From JAJKIP01 sp037200685 (GTDB lineage: Bacteria; Bacteroidota; Bacteroidia; Chitinophagales; Chitinophagaceae), in the NCBI GenBank assembly GCA_037200685.1, contig JBBCIG010000012.1, forward strand, positions 62,001 to 126,000: a stretch of 64,000 bases of DNA. The letters are read 5' to 3'. Position numbers and translations under genes: made by a program. Below, in pieces: positions 44,701 through 53,360 of the stretch (the stretch's first letter is position 1; each line of letters starts with the position of its first letter). The notes under the pieces were generated by a model, which saw only the letters and a list, made by a program, of their open reading frames with translations, was not told the origin of the DNA and made no database searches.

Positions 44701-44861
44701 ACAATGCTCGGTAGAATTACAGAATGTTGAAGAGTGCGAGCATTCGACTTCCCTCATGGTAATCCCGATAGCTATCGGGAGCGACGCTATTGCTGAATAG
44801 CGGACAGAAAGATGAACGGAGCGTCGCAACAGACGATGATAGTAGCAATGCAGCCGGGCAA
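44701..44861 (+). repeat. Mosaic intergenic repeat, copy G (long form)
   Basis: Order: AATGCTCGGTAGAATTACAG, TTGAAGAGTGCGAGCATTCG, CCCGATAGCTATCGGG palindrome, GCTATTGCTGAATAGCGGAC, GATGAACGGAGCGTCGCAAC and AGACGATGATAGTAGCAATG ending GCAGCCGGG. Confidence 0.85.
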
Positions 44862-44887
44862 ATGCACAGCATCCTGCGGATAAATTC

Positions 44888-46156
44888 TTAACTTTTTCCC
44901 TGTTTGTGTGAATCCCTGAATATTAACCGGAGGTTTTGGTCGTACGTTAAATAATTGTACAGCCAGTTGAGGAATACGAAGAACCGGTTCTTTACGCCGA
45001 GGATCAGCATGAGGTGCAGGCCCATCCAGATCATCCATGCGAATAAACCTTTGAAATGAAGTTTGGGTTTGGGTATGTCAACAACGGCTTTGTTGCGGCC
45101 GACGGTAGCCATCGTGCCTTTATTATTGTAGGTGAATTCATAGAACTGGTTTGATTTGCGTTCAATTCTTTTCAGGTTCTCAGCGAGTAAATCTCCCTGT
45201 TGAATAGCAACGGCCGCCAACTGCGGATGACCATTAGGATAATCCGGTTCTTCCATATAAGCAAGGTCGCCGATAGCATATAAATTTGTAAAGCCTTCCA
45301 CGAGATTATGCCTGTCGACTTTGATGCGATTGCCTTTTACTATTAGACTTGGATCAATACCAGCGGGTACATTTCCTTTGATGCCCGCAGCCCATATCAC
45401 CAATGACGAATCAATGGTTTTACCATCATTCAGGGTCACTTCTTGTCCGTCATAATCTTTGACGAGTGACTGCGTCATTACTTTCACGCCCATTTTAGTT
45501 AAATAGTTACGGGATTCGCTGGCTGATTTTTCACTCATGGCCGCCAGCGTGGTGCTACCACCTTCAAGCAAATAAATATTCATTTTGGAAAAATCCAGTT
45601 CAGGATAATCTTTTGGTAATACATACTTTCTCATTTCCGCTAATGCGCCGGAAAGTTCAACACCTGTCGGGCCACCACCAACAACTACGATATTCATTCT
45701 TCTTTCCAATTCTTTTTCATCAGTGATCGTCAATGTTTCTTCAAAATTTTGCAGAATATGGTAACGTAATTGCAAAGCCTCCACGGTTGATTTCATCGGG
45801 ATCACATGCTCTTTCAATTGCTGGTTATTGAAAAAATTGGTATCGGCCCCCATCGCCATTACCAATACATCGTAAGAGATTTCTTCAATGTCCGTGATCA
45901 CTTTGTTTTGGGAAGGAACCACTTCTTTCAACGAAGCCAGCCTGATCTTTACATTTTTGCTATTGTGAAATACTTTGCGAAGGGGAAAGGAAATATTGCT
46001 GGCATCGAGGCCGGCAGTCGCCACCTGGTAAAACAGTGGCTGGAACTGGTGGTGATTAAAACGGTCAATCAATACGACTTCAAATCCTGCCTTGTTATTG
46101 AGCTTGCGGGCCAGTTTTAACCCGCCAAATCCTGCGCCGATTATTACTACTTTCAT
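44888..46156 (-). CDS. Type II NADH dehydrogenase (NDH-2), FAD-dependent
   Basis: This 422-aa monotopic membrane flavoenzyme likely oxidises NADH and reduces quinone without pumping. FAD-binding GAGFGGLKLARKLN (7-20), the quinone-side FQPLFYQVATAGLDASNISF, the NAD-binding VVVGGGPTGVELSGALAEM and the second FAD motif LYAIGDLAYMEEPDY are present. The C-terminal 60 residues (LFAWMIWMGLHLMLILGVKN) form the membrane-associating helices characteristic of NDH-2. It is followed on the minus strand by repeat copy G and preceded by the serA terminator. Sulfide:quinone reductase is an alternative in this fold, but the conserved cysteines of that family are not seen. Confidence 0.93.
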   Translation of the reverse strand: MKVVIIGAGFGGLKLARKLNNKAGFEVVLIDRFNHHQFQPLFYQVATAGLDASNISFPLRKVFHNSKNVKIRLASLKEVVPSQNKVITDIEEISYDVLVMAMGADTNFFNNQQLKEHVIPMKSTVEALQLRYHILQNFEETLTITDEKELERRMNIVVVGGGPTGVELSGALAEMRKYVLPKDYPELDFSKMNIYLLEGGSTTLAAMSEKSASESRNYLTKMGVKVMTQSLVKDYDGQEVTLNDGKTIDSSLVIWAAGIKGNVPAGIDPSLIVKGNRIKVDRHNLVEGFTNLYAIGDLAYMEEPDYPNGHPQLAAVAIQQGDLLAENLKRIERKSNQFYEFTYNNKGTMATVGRNKAVVDIPKPKLHFKGLFAWMIWMGLHLMLILGVKNRFFVFLNWLYNYLTYDQNLRLIFRDSHKQGKS

Positions 46157-46230
46157 CTGGGTTGTTTTTACAATACAAATTTACACAATTTTCAATATTT
46201 TTTGAAAACTAGAAAATTAAAAAGATAGAC

Positions 46231-46259
46231 TGAAAAAGCCAGCTTTAGCGCTGGCTTTT
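46231..46259 (-). terminator. Terminator of serA
   Basis: Stem AAAGCCAGC / GCTGGCTTT; on the minus strand it is followed by a T-rich tract (46233-46237). It is also T-rich on the plus strand, so it may act in both directions. Confidence 0.8.
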
Positions 46260-46279
46260 AGATTATTTAGAAGTTATCA

Positions 46280-47518
46280 TTAATACAACATCCGCACTTT
46301 AATCGTCGCCTTTACCTCTTTCAATAACTGCAGTGCCTGGCTGGATAATTTCTTATCTACGTCCAGTACTACGTACCCGATCTCGTCATTGGTTTTTAAA
46401 TATTGGCCAAGAATATTGATATGGTATTTTGAAAGTTGTGTGTTGATTTCTGAAAGTACTCCGGGTACATTATTGTGAATGTGTAGTATCCGGTGTGTCC
46501 CTTCCTGCGGTGGTAAAGACAAACCGGGAACGGTATGTGAACCGAAGGTGATCCCTTTTTCTAAAAAATTAAAAAGCTTATTGCTTACATCTTCACCGAT
46601 ATTTTCCTGCGCTTCTTCGGTAGAACCGCCGATGTGCGGAGTAAGAATTACGTTAGGCAAATCCTGTAAAGGCGTTTTAAAACGATCGCCATTCTTTTCA
46701 GGTTCCCATGGATATACATCAATGGCGGCGCCGCCGATATGTTTATCAATGATCGCTTTGCTTAATGCATCGAGGTCCACCACTTCTCCCCTTGCATAAT
46801 TAATAAGTATAGATCCTTTTTTAAAATTCTTCAGCAAGCTTTTGTTGACAAGATTTTTTGTTTGTGCATTTTCAGGAACATGCAGGGTGATGACATCGGA
46901 TTTATTTACCAGTTCTTTTAATGTTTTTGCATCAACGGCATTTCCCAATGGCAACTTGGTTTCCACATCATAAAACAACACTTTCATGCCCAATGCTTCC
47001 GCCAGTACACTTGCCTGGGAGCCGATATTGCCATACCCAATAATGCCCAATGTTTTTCCCCGCAATTCATAACTGCCTTTGGCTTCTTTCATCCAGATGC
47101 CATCATGAGCTGCTTTGTTTTTATCAGGTATACGCCGGATCAGCATGATAGCTAAACCAATTACCAGCTCCGCTACAGAACGTGTATTTGAATAAGGCGC
47201 ATTGAATACGGTAACACCATTTTTTGTAGCTGCATCCAAATTTACCTGGTTCACCCCAATACAAAAACAACCTATTGCCTGCAGTTTCTGCGCAGCATCT
47301 AATACTTTTTGAGTGATTTTTGTTTTGGAGCGGATGCCGAGGATATGTACATCTTTAATCTCCTTAATAAGCTCTTCTTCTGTAAGAGCTTTTGTAATTT
47401 TTTCTACCTGGGTATAACCGTTACGCTGAAAATTTTTTACTGCCTGGTCGCTGATATTCTCCAAAAAGAGTATGCGAATTTTTTCTTTGGGGTAACTTGT
47501 TTTTTCTACTGTTGCCAT
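46280..47518 (-). CDS. serA: D-3-phosphoglycerate dehydrogenase with ACT domain
   Basis: SerA oxidises 3-phosphoglycerate, the first step to serine. The 412-aa protein begins MATVEKTSYPKEKIRILFLE. The NAD motif is GKTLGIIGYGNIGSQASVLA (Rossmann GxGxxG) and the catalytic triad region is NYARGEVVDLDALS (Arg), AAIDVYPWEPE (Glu) and NVILTPHIGGSTEEAQ (His). The C-terminal ACT domain (HIHNNVPGVLSEINTQLSKY, YVVLDVDKKL) would bind serine for feedback. This is the E. coli SerA length and layout. It diverges from the lactamase-fold gene with a 100-base gap. Confidence 0.96.
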   Translation of the reverse strand: MATVEKTSYPKEKIRILFLENISDQAVKNFQRNGYTQVEKITKALTEEELIKEIKDVHILGIRSKTKITQKVLDAAQKLQAIGCFCIGVNQVNLDAATKNGVTVFNAPYSNTRSVAELVIGLAIMLIRRIPDKNKAAHDGIWMKEAKGSYELRGKTLGIIGYGNIGSQASVLAEALGMKVLFYDVETKLPLGNAVDAKTLKELVNKSDVITLHVPENAQTKNLVNKSLLKNFKKGSILINYARGEVVDLDALSKAIIDKHIGGAAIDVYPWEPEKNGDRFKTPLQDLPNVILTPHIGGSTEEAQENIGEDVSNKLFNFLEKGITFGSHTVPGLSLPPQEGTHRILHIHNNVPGVLSEINTQLSKYHINILGQYLKTNDEIGYVVLDVDKKLSSQALQLLKEVKATIKVRMLY

Positions 47519-47599
47519 GCTGCAAATATAACTATAGAGTTATTAAGAAAATTTGAAGGTTGGGGAAAAGTTGAATTACTATATAAACGTTTGTCCGTT

Positions 47600-47607
47600 T
47601 ATTTTTG
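47600..47607 (+). promoter_or_regulatory. -7 element TATTTTTG before the lactamase-fold lipoprotein
   Basis: TAnnTTTG match 16 bases before the TTG at 47624; no clear -33 at standard distance. Confidence 0.4.
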
Positions 47608-47623
47608 TTTGAAATGGTTCCCC

Positions 47624-48820
47624 TTGAAAAATATTCTATGTACTTGCCTCTTCTTTATCGTTATATATGGTTGTAATCATTCAACACCGGTTGCAGAAGT
47701 CCCCGAAGATTCATTGCAGTACTATCCGCCAACCCCGGGGAAAATAGACAAGCAGGAATTCCGGCGCTATAATAGAATATTATCCTCTTTTTTTGATTCG
47801 ATGTTATTGAACCATGGGTTTAATGGCGGCATTTTAGTTGCGAAAAATGGCGCTGTACTATATGAAAAATACCTGGGGTATGCCGATCTGCGTAAAAAAG
47901 ATTTATTAACGGATACCACCTCTTTTCACATTGCATCCACGAGTAAAACATTTACCAGTATCGCCATATTAAATTTAATTCAACAAAATAAACTTTCGTT
48001 GAGTGATTCAATTCAACGCTTCTTCCCTGCCCTGCCCTATCCCGGCGTTACTGTAAAAATGTTATTGAACCACCGCAGCGGTTTACCCAATTATATTTAT
48101 TTCGTTCCGAATACGAGGTGGGACCAGAAAAAGAATGTGACCAATAAAGATGTATTGCAAATCTTGTATAATGATAAACCGGCAAAAAGTTTCAGTCCAG
48201 GTAAACATTTCAGTTATAGCAATACCAACTTTGTGCTGCTGGCATTGATCGTTGAAAAAATAACACGTAAGCCTTTTCCCGAATACATGAAGGAGAATTT
48301 TTTTCAACCCTTACAAATGAATCACACCTATGTTTATACGGTAGCTGATGCAGACCACTCAATAAAATCTTTTAATTATAATAGTTCTGTTTGGGATAAT
48401 GATTTCCTGGAAGAGACCTATGGTGATAAAAATATTTATTCGACTCCACAAGATTTACTCAAATGGGACCAGGCACTATACACCGACCAGTTAGTTGGCA
48501 AAGCGCTACTTGATTCCGCTTTTACCCCATATAGCAATGAAAGGCCATCCGTGCATAATTATGGATTAGGTTTCAGAATGCTCATGTTGCCTTCTGGTAA
48601 AAAAGTGATTTATCATTTCGGACGATGGCATGGATTCAACTCTGCTTTTGCAAGGCTAACAGATGAGAAAGTAACCATTATCATTTTGGGAAATAAATTC
48701 AACCGGAATATTTACAACACGGCACATCATTGCTATGATATCTTCGGCGACTATTACCAAAACGGTAATGAAGGTGGGGAAAATGAAAGTCCTGAAACTT
48801 CTTCAAAGAAAGCCCATTAG
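47624..48820 (+). CDS. Serine beta-lactamase/esterase-fold lipoprotein (class C-like)
   Basis: A penicillin-binding-protein-like hydrolase of the envelope. The in-frame region has no suitable ATG; TTG at 47624 (KNILCTCLFFIVIYGCNHST) is the best start, giving 398 aa with a lipobox ending at Cys about residue 17. A TTG at 47609 adds five residues. Active-site motifs are in order: S-x-x-K in ASTSKTFTSIA, Y-x-N in HFSYSNTNFVLLA, and H-x-G in HFGRWHGFNSAF. The NHRSGLPNY and YSTPQDLLKWDQAL motifs are typical of this family, usually D-alanyl or esterase enzymes rather than antibiotic-resistance lactamases. It diverges from serA and ends 33 bases before nnr. Confidence 0.85.
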   Translation: MKNILCTCLFFIVIYGCNHSTPVAEVPEDSLQYYPPTPGKIDKQEFRRYNRILSSFFDSMLLNHGFNGGILVAKNGAVLYEKYLGYADLRKKDLLTDTTSFHIASTSKTFTSIAILNLIQQNKLSLSDSIQRFFPALPYPGVTVKMLLNHRSGLPNYIYFVPNTRWDQKKNVTNKDVLQILYNDKPAKSFSPGKHFSYSNTNFVLLALIVEKITRKPFPEYMKENFFQPLQMNHTYVYTVADADHSIKSFNYNSSVWDNDFLEETYGDKNIYSTPQDLLKWDQALYTDQLVGKALLDSAFTPYSNERPSVHNYGLGFRMLMLPSGKKVIYHFGRWHGFNSAFARLTDEKVTIIILGNKFNRNIYNTAHHCYDIFGDYYQNGNEGGENESPETSSKKAH

Positions 48821-48853
48821 CCAGTTGAGCCAACTATAGCCTAACTTTAAAGA

Positions 48854-50368
48854 ATGAAAATATTTTCAGCGGAAGTGATCAGGCAATGGGATCAATATAC
48901 AATCGCCAATGAGCCGATTGCTTCTATTGACCTGATGGAAAGGGCTGCTTCGCAATGCGTGAAATGGCTGGAAGAAAATGAATATACCGGGAAACGTTTC
49001 GTTATTTTTTGTGGAAAAGGAAATAATGGTGGTGATGGATTAGCCATTGCCAGAATGCTGCTCGAAAAAGAATACGATGTCATTGTTTATATACTTGAGC
49101 TCAATCATAAAGGAAGCAGCGATTTCCAGGCAAACCTCGCAAAACTGGAGAAATTACCAATAGATATCCTGCCTATTCAAACAGAAAAAAACTTTCCTTC
49201 ATTTGCCGAAGGCGATATTATTATTGATGCATTATGGGGTTCTGGACTTGACCGTCCATTGGATGGTATAGCAATCCAGCTTGTTGAGCAGATTAATGAA
49301 TCAGGTTGCGAAATTATATCCATTGATGTTCCCAGTGGTTTGTTTGTAGATCGCTCCTCCAAAGGGAATACGATTATTAAAGCAACTCATGTATTGAGTT
49401 TTCAAACTTATAAGCTGGCTTTTCTCGTTGCGGAAAACGCAGCTTTTGCAGGGCAAATACATATACTGGATATTAGCCTGCACACCGGGTTTTACAAATC
49501 AGCGAATACGGATTATGAGTTAATAGATGATATAATAATCAAATCAATATACAAACCACGGAAGAAATTTGCGCATAAGGGAAATTTTGGCCACTCATTA
49601 ATTGTAGCGGGCAGCTATGGTAAAATGGGCGCCGCTGTTTTAGCCGCAAAAGCGTGTTTGCATAGCGGTGCGGGATTACTTACCTGTCATATTCCTAAAT
49701 GCGGTTATGATATTATGCAAAGTTCCGTTCCGGAGGCGATGGTGATGACGGATTTTAATTCTTCCTTTCTTACAAAAATAGAAGATGATATAAAAAAATA
49801 TGATGCTGTCGGTATAGGGCCGGGCATCGGTGGTGCATCTGAAACAAAAACACTGATAAAAGATGTATTTGACAACTATCATCATCCTGTTGTTATAGAT
49901 GCAGATGCATTAAATATAATTGCTGCTCAAAAATATTTATTGAGGCCCATTCCTCCGCAGTCTATTATTACTCCCCATCCAAAAGAATTTGAAAGGTTGT
50001 TTGGCGAAACCGCCAATGATTTTGATAAAATAGAAATGGCTATCCACAAAGCAAAGGAACTGAATATAATAATTGTATTAAAAGGTCATCACACATTGAT
50101 CGCAACACCTGAAGGCAAAATATTTTTTAATTCAACAGGAAATGCAGGTATGGCAAAAGGCGGAAGTGGTGATGTACTCACAGGAATATTGACGGCATTG
50201 TTATCACAAGGATATAATTCGATTGAAACAGCCATTCTTGGTGTTTACCTGCACGGGCTTGCCGGTGATATCGCGGCGAAAGAATTTTCTATGGAAGCGA
50301 TGACCGCCACCGATATTATAAAGAATCTGGGAGAAGCATTTAAGAATATCAACCCTATAACAGCATAA
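48854..50368 (+). CDS. nnr: Bifunctional NAD(P)H-hydrate epimerase / ADP-dependent dehydratase
   Basis: The fused enzyme repairs hydrated NADH and NADPH: the N-terminal epimerase interconverts R and S forms and the C-terminal dehydratase restores the cofactor. Residues 1-210 form the epimerase (FCGKGNNGGDGLAIARMLLE, DALWGSGLDRPLDG, SIDVPSGLFVD). Residues about 225-504 form the ribokinase-like dehydratase (HKGNFGHSLIVAGSYGKMGA, GIGPGIGG, TPHPKEFERLFG, and NAGMAKGGSGDVLTGILTAL with the catalytic Asp). Both halves are complete. It starts 33 bases after the lactamase-fold gene and probably shares its transcript. Confidence 0.95.
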   Translation: MKIFSAEVIRQWDQYTIANEPIASIDLMERAASQCVKWLEENEYTGKRFVIFCGKGNNGGDGLAIARMLLEKEYDVIVYILELNHKGSSDFQANLAKLEKLPIDILPIQTEKNFPSFAEGDIIIDALWGSGLDRPLDGIAIQLVEQINESGCEIISIDVPSGLFVDRSSKGNTIIKATHVLSFQTYKLAFLVAENAAFAGQIHILDISLHTGFYKSANTDYELIDDIIIKSIYKPRKKFAHKGNFGHSLIVAGSYGKMGAAVLAAKACLHSGAGLLTCHIPKCGYDIMQSSVPEAMVMTDFNSSFLTKIEDDIKKYDAVGIGPGIGGASETKTLIKDVFDNYHHPVVIDADALNIIAAQKYLLRPIPPQSIITPHPKEFERLFGETANDFDKIEMAIHKAKELNIIIVLKGHHTLIATPEGKIFFNSTGNAGMAKGGSGDVLTGILTALLSQGYNSIETAILGVYLHGLAGDIAAKEFSMEAMTATDIIKNLGEAFKNINPITA

Positions 50369-50470
50369 ATCCGGAATAAAAATTAAATCGGTTTAATATT
50401 TTAAGAATCAACCGATTAAGCGGTATTAACAAATATATAACGCCCTATTTCAATTTACCCTCCTATACCC

Positions 50471-50478
50471 TATCTTTG
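50471..50478 (+). promoter_or_regulatory. -7 element TATCTTTG of hppA
   Basis: Exact TAnnTTTG match 35 bases before the ATG at 50513. Confidence 0.55.
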
Positions 50479-50512
50479 CCGTCCTTTAAACTTTTATTAG
50501 AAGCTATTCTTT

Positions 50513-52738
50513 ATGGACAAATTGATCTATCTGGTTCCCGCCATGGGCGTCATTGGTCTTCTCTACACTTTGGTAAAATTTAACTGGGTCTCTAAACAAG
50601 ATGCCGGTACTGACCGCATGAAAGAAATCAGCAAATACATTGCTGACGGCGCTATGGCATTCTTGAAAGCTGAATGGAAAATATTAGGATACTTCGTAGT
50701 CATTGTTGGCATACTGCTGGCCGTAATGGCAACCACGAATCCCCATTCTCATTGGCTGATAGCCGGTGCATTTGTATTAGGCGCCGTACTCAGCGCTACT
50801 GCCGGTTATATCGGTATGAAGGTCGCAACCAAAGCTAATGTGCGTACAGCACAGGCAGCCCGTACCAGTTTAAGCAAAGCATTGAATGTATCATTCACCG
50901 GTGGTTCCGTCATGGGACTTGGTGTGGCTGGTCTCGCAGTACTTGGCCTTGGCGGTTTATACATTGTATTAAAACAATACTTCGCACCTGGTGCGGCTGT
51001 TGATAGTGAAGAAATGGTAAGGACTATTGAAGTGCTGACAGGTTTTTCATTGGGCGCTGAATCCATCGCATTATTTGCCCGTGTAGGCGGTGGTATTTAT
51101 ACAAAAGCTGCTGACGTAGGCGCTGACCTCGTTGGTAAAGTGGAAGCAGGTATTCCTGAAGATGATCCAAGAAACCCCGCTACTATTGCAGATAACGTAG
51201 GTGATAATGTTGGTGATGTGGCAGGTATGGGCGCCGATCTTTTCGGTTCTTACGTCGCTACGGTTTTAGCAACAATCGTATTGGGACAACAAACTATTGT
51301 TTTAGACCCGGATACATTAGGAGGTTTCTCTCCTATCATTCTTCCGATGCTGATAGCTGGTGTTGGTATTTTATTTTCGATAGTAGGAACATGGTTCGTT
51401 CGTGTTAGCGATACGGCCGGCATCAACACACATAATGTACAAAAGGCATTGAACATGGGCAACTGGGGTTCCATTGTTCTTACAGCTATCGCAGCCGCGG
51501 GTTTAGTGTATTGGATACTTCCTGAAAACATGGAACTGCGTGGTGTAATGTTTACCAAATGGGGTGTACTTGGTGCAATCGGCGTTGGATTATTAGTTGG
51601 CGCCTTGATGAGCATCATCACTGAATATTATACAGCGATGGGCAAACGTCCCGTCAATTCTATTATACGCCAATCTTCTACTGGTCACGCCACGAATGTT
51701 ATTGGTGGTTTAGCGATAGGTATGGAATCTACTTTCCTTCCAATACTTGTATTAGCTGGTGGTATATGGGGTTCTTATGAATGTGCCGGTTTATATGGTG
51801 TAGCGATCGCTGCTGCTGGTATGATGGCCACAACTGCTATGCAATTGGCTATTGATGCATTCGGTCCGATTGCGGATAATGCAGGTGGTATTGCAGAAAT
51901 GAGTGAGCTGCCAAAAGAAGTTCGTGAAAAAACAGACGTACTGGATGCTGTTGGTAATACAACTGCTGCTTCCGGAAAAGGTTTTGCTATCGCTTCTGCC
52001 GCCCTGACGGCATTGGCTTTATTCGCCGCCTTTGTTGGTGTTGCAGGTATTACAGGTATTGATATATATAAAGCAAATGTATTAGCCTGCCTCTTTGTAG
52101 GCGCTATGATACCATTCATCTTTTCATCACTTGCGATTCGTGCAGTAGGTGAAGCTGCCATGGCGATGGTGGAAGAAGTGCGCCGACAATTCCGCACTAT
52201 CCCCGGCATCATGGAAGGAACGGGTAAGCCTGAATATGAAAAATGTGTGGCCATTTCTACAAAAGCTTCTTTGAAAAAAATGATGTTGCCGGGTGCGATA
52301 GCCATTGTATCTCCATTAATTATCGGGTTTATGCCTGGTCTGGGTGCAGAAGCATTGGGCGGTTTCCTGGCTGGTGCAACCGTTAGTGGTGTATTGATGG
52401 GAATGTTCCAGAATAACGCCGGTGGCGCCTGGGATAATGCGAAAAAATCTTTCGAGAAAGGTGTAGAGATAAACGGGGAAATGTTTTATAAGAAGTCAGA
52501 ACCGCATAAGGCTTCTGTTACCGGCGATACGGTTGGTGACCCGTTTAAGGATACTTCAGGGCCGTCAATGAATATTTTGATTAAATTGATGTCGATCGTA
52601 TCTTTGGTCATCGCTCCTACTCTTGCGCAAATCCAGCAGAGCAAAGCAAAAGAGCCGGTGGCCGATCAAAAGAAAATTGAAATAAAGAAACAGGTAATTG
52701 CAGCAGTCGATAAAAGCAATACTGTTCAGTATAAATAA
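50513..52738 (+). CDS. hppA: Membrane-bound (proton- or sodium-pumping) pyrophosphatase
   Basis: HppA hydrolyses pyrophosphate and pumps H+ or Na+ across the inner membrane. The 741-aa, 15-16-helix protein has the complete catalytic signature: GGGIYTKAADVGADLVGKVE, then AGIPEDDPRNPATIADNVGD and GDVAGMGADLFGSYVATV. Downstream GNTTAASGKGFAIASAALTA has Ala at the position that distinguishes K+-stimulated enzymes (K+-independent ones have Lys), so a K+-dependent type is inferred. H+ versus Na+ transport cannot be settled by eye. The C-terminal tail is charged (VADQKKIEIKKQVIAAVDKS). The frame is intact. It has its own promoter and terminator. Confidence 0.95.
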   Translation: MDKLIYLVPAMGVIGLLYTLVKFNWVSKQDAGTDRMKEISKYIADGAMAFLKAEWKILGYFVVIVGILLAVMATTNPHSHWLIAGAFVLGAVLSATAGYIGMKVATKANVRTAQAARTSLSKALNVSFTGGSVMGLGVAGLAVLGLGGLYIVLKQYFAPGAAVDSEEMVRTIEVLTGFSLGAESIALFARVGGGIYTKAADVGADLVGKVEAGIPEDDPRNPATIADNVGDNVGDVAGMGADLFGSYVATVLATIVLGQQTIVLDPDTLGGFSPIILPMLIAGVGILFSIVGTWFVRVSDTAGINTHNVQKALNMGNWGSIVLTAIAAAGLVYWILPENMELRGVMFTKWGVLGAIGVGLLVGALMSIITEYYTAMGKRPVNSIIRQSSTGHATNVIGGLAIGMESTFLPILVLAGGIWGSYECAGLYGVAIAAAGMMATTAMQLAIDAFGPIADNAGGIAEMSELPKEVREKTDVLDAVGNTTAASGKGFAIASAALTALALFAAFVGVAGITGIDIYKANVLACLFVGAMIPFIFSSLAIRAVGEAAMAMVEEVRRQFRTIPGIMEGTGKPEYEKCVAISTKASLKKMMLPGAIAIVSPLIIGFMPGLGAEALGGFLAGATVSGVLMGMFQNNAGGAWDNAKKSFEKGVEINGEMFYKKSEPHKASVTGDTVGDPFKDTSGPSMNILIKLMSIVSLVIAPTLAQIQQSKAKEPVADQKKIEIKKQVIAAVDKSNTVQYK

Positions 52739-52766
52739 CTCAAGAGTCTAATCAGAACCATTACTT

Positions 52767-52802
52767 AAGTCCCGCTGTTTCTACAGGGGGACTTATTATT
52801 TT
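52767..52802 (+). terminator. Terminator of hppA
   Basis: Stem AAGTCCC / GGGACTT enclosing CTG/CAG pairs and a TTTCTA loop, then TATTATTTT. Confidence 0.72.
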
Positions 52803-52807
52803 ATACC

Positions 52808-52925
52808 CGGCTTCGGTTTTTCATGGCATCGCCCTGTTGCGACGCACTCTTGTGCTGCAGGAATTCTACTCAACAATATTGCAGCCACCCCGATGAATAT
52901 CGGTGGTACTTTCGGTTCAATATTC
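52808..52925 (-). repeat. Mosaic intergenic repeat, copy H (divergent, inverted)
   Basis: Contains CGGCTTCGGTTTTTCATGGC, CCTGTTGCGACGCACTCTT, ATTCTACTCAACAATATTGC and CCCCGATGAATATCGGTGG, blocks shared with copies A, E and F. Confidence 0.65.
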
Positions 52926-52998
52926 CAGCATAAAGGAAATTTTCAATTTACTATTTAATAGAGCAGGATACTTGATACAGATGGCTCGTTCCTCGTCA

Positions 52999-53072
52999 TG
53001 ACAAGGAAAAGGTTTGCTCCTAGAGCTATTGCTAAAATTAAATTACCAAACTAATCATGATTTTCCTTGTCA
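52999..53072. repeat. 12-bp inverted repeat in the hppA-blaI gap
   Basis: TGACAAGGAAAA (52999-53010) and TTTTCCTTGTCA (53061-53072) are perfect inverted copies separated by 50 bases, just before mosaic copy I. No gene is visible in the gap. Confidence 0.6.
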
Positions 53073-53130
53073 CCCCGAAGAATGAGCGGTCTTCGATTAT
53101 AAGCAGGTACAAAAATGTAAGACGCCTCAA

Positions 53131-53203
53131 TAATGCTCAGTAGAATTACAGAAAGCTGAAGAGTGCGACGCAACAGACGATGATAGTAGTACTACAGCCG
53201 GGT
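53131..53203 (+). repeat. Mosaic intergenic repeat, copy I (short form)
   Basis: AATGCTCAGTAGAATTACAG, TGAAGAGTGCGACGCAACAG, ACGATGATAGTAGTACTACA and GCCGGG. Nearly identical to copy D. Confidence 0.85.
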
Positions 53204-53310
53204 ACATAAAAATCACTCGTAGAAAACAACTTGAATACCAGTGTAACATTTTCTAACCGCCTGCGTCTCACTGTTAACCGATGTTAAAAAAAACTAAATA
53301 AGGTTGGGGC

Positions 53311-53342
53311 TTGGTGGCAATACGAAAATAGTCGTATATTCG
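53311..53342 (+). promoter_or_regulatory. Promoter with candidate BlaI operator in its spacer
   Basis: TTGG (53311-53314) and TATATTCG (53335-53342) are separated by 20 bases and lie 19 bases before the blaI-like ATG. The perfect dyad ATACGA-AAATAG-TCGTAT (53320-53337) fills the spacer, exactly where a BlaI/MecI repressor would block transcription. Autoregulation is inferred. Confidence 0.6.
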
Positions 53343-53360
53343 ATTTCAAATTCACTAACC

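Noticed and set aside
47309..47623. Long N-terminal extension of the lactamase-fold protein
   Set aside because: It would overlap serA antisense, and a lipobox signal peptide begins at the TTG at 47624.
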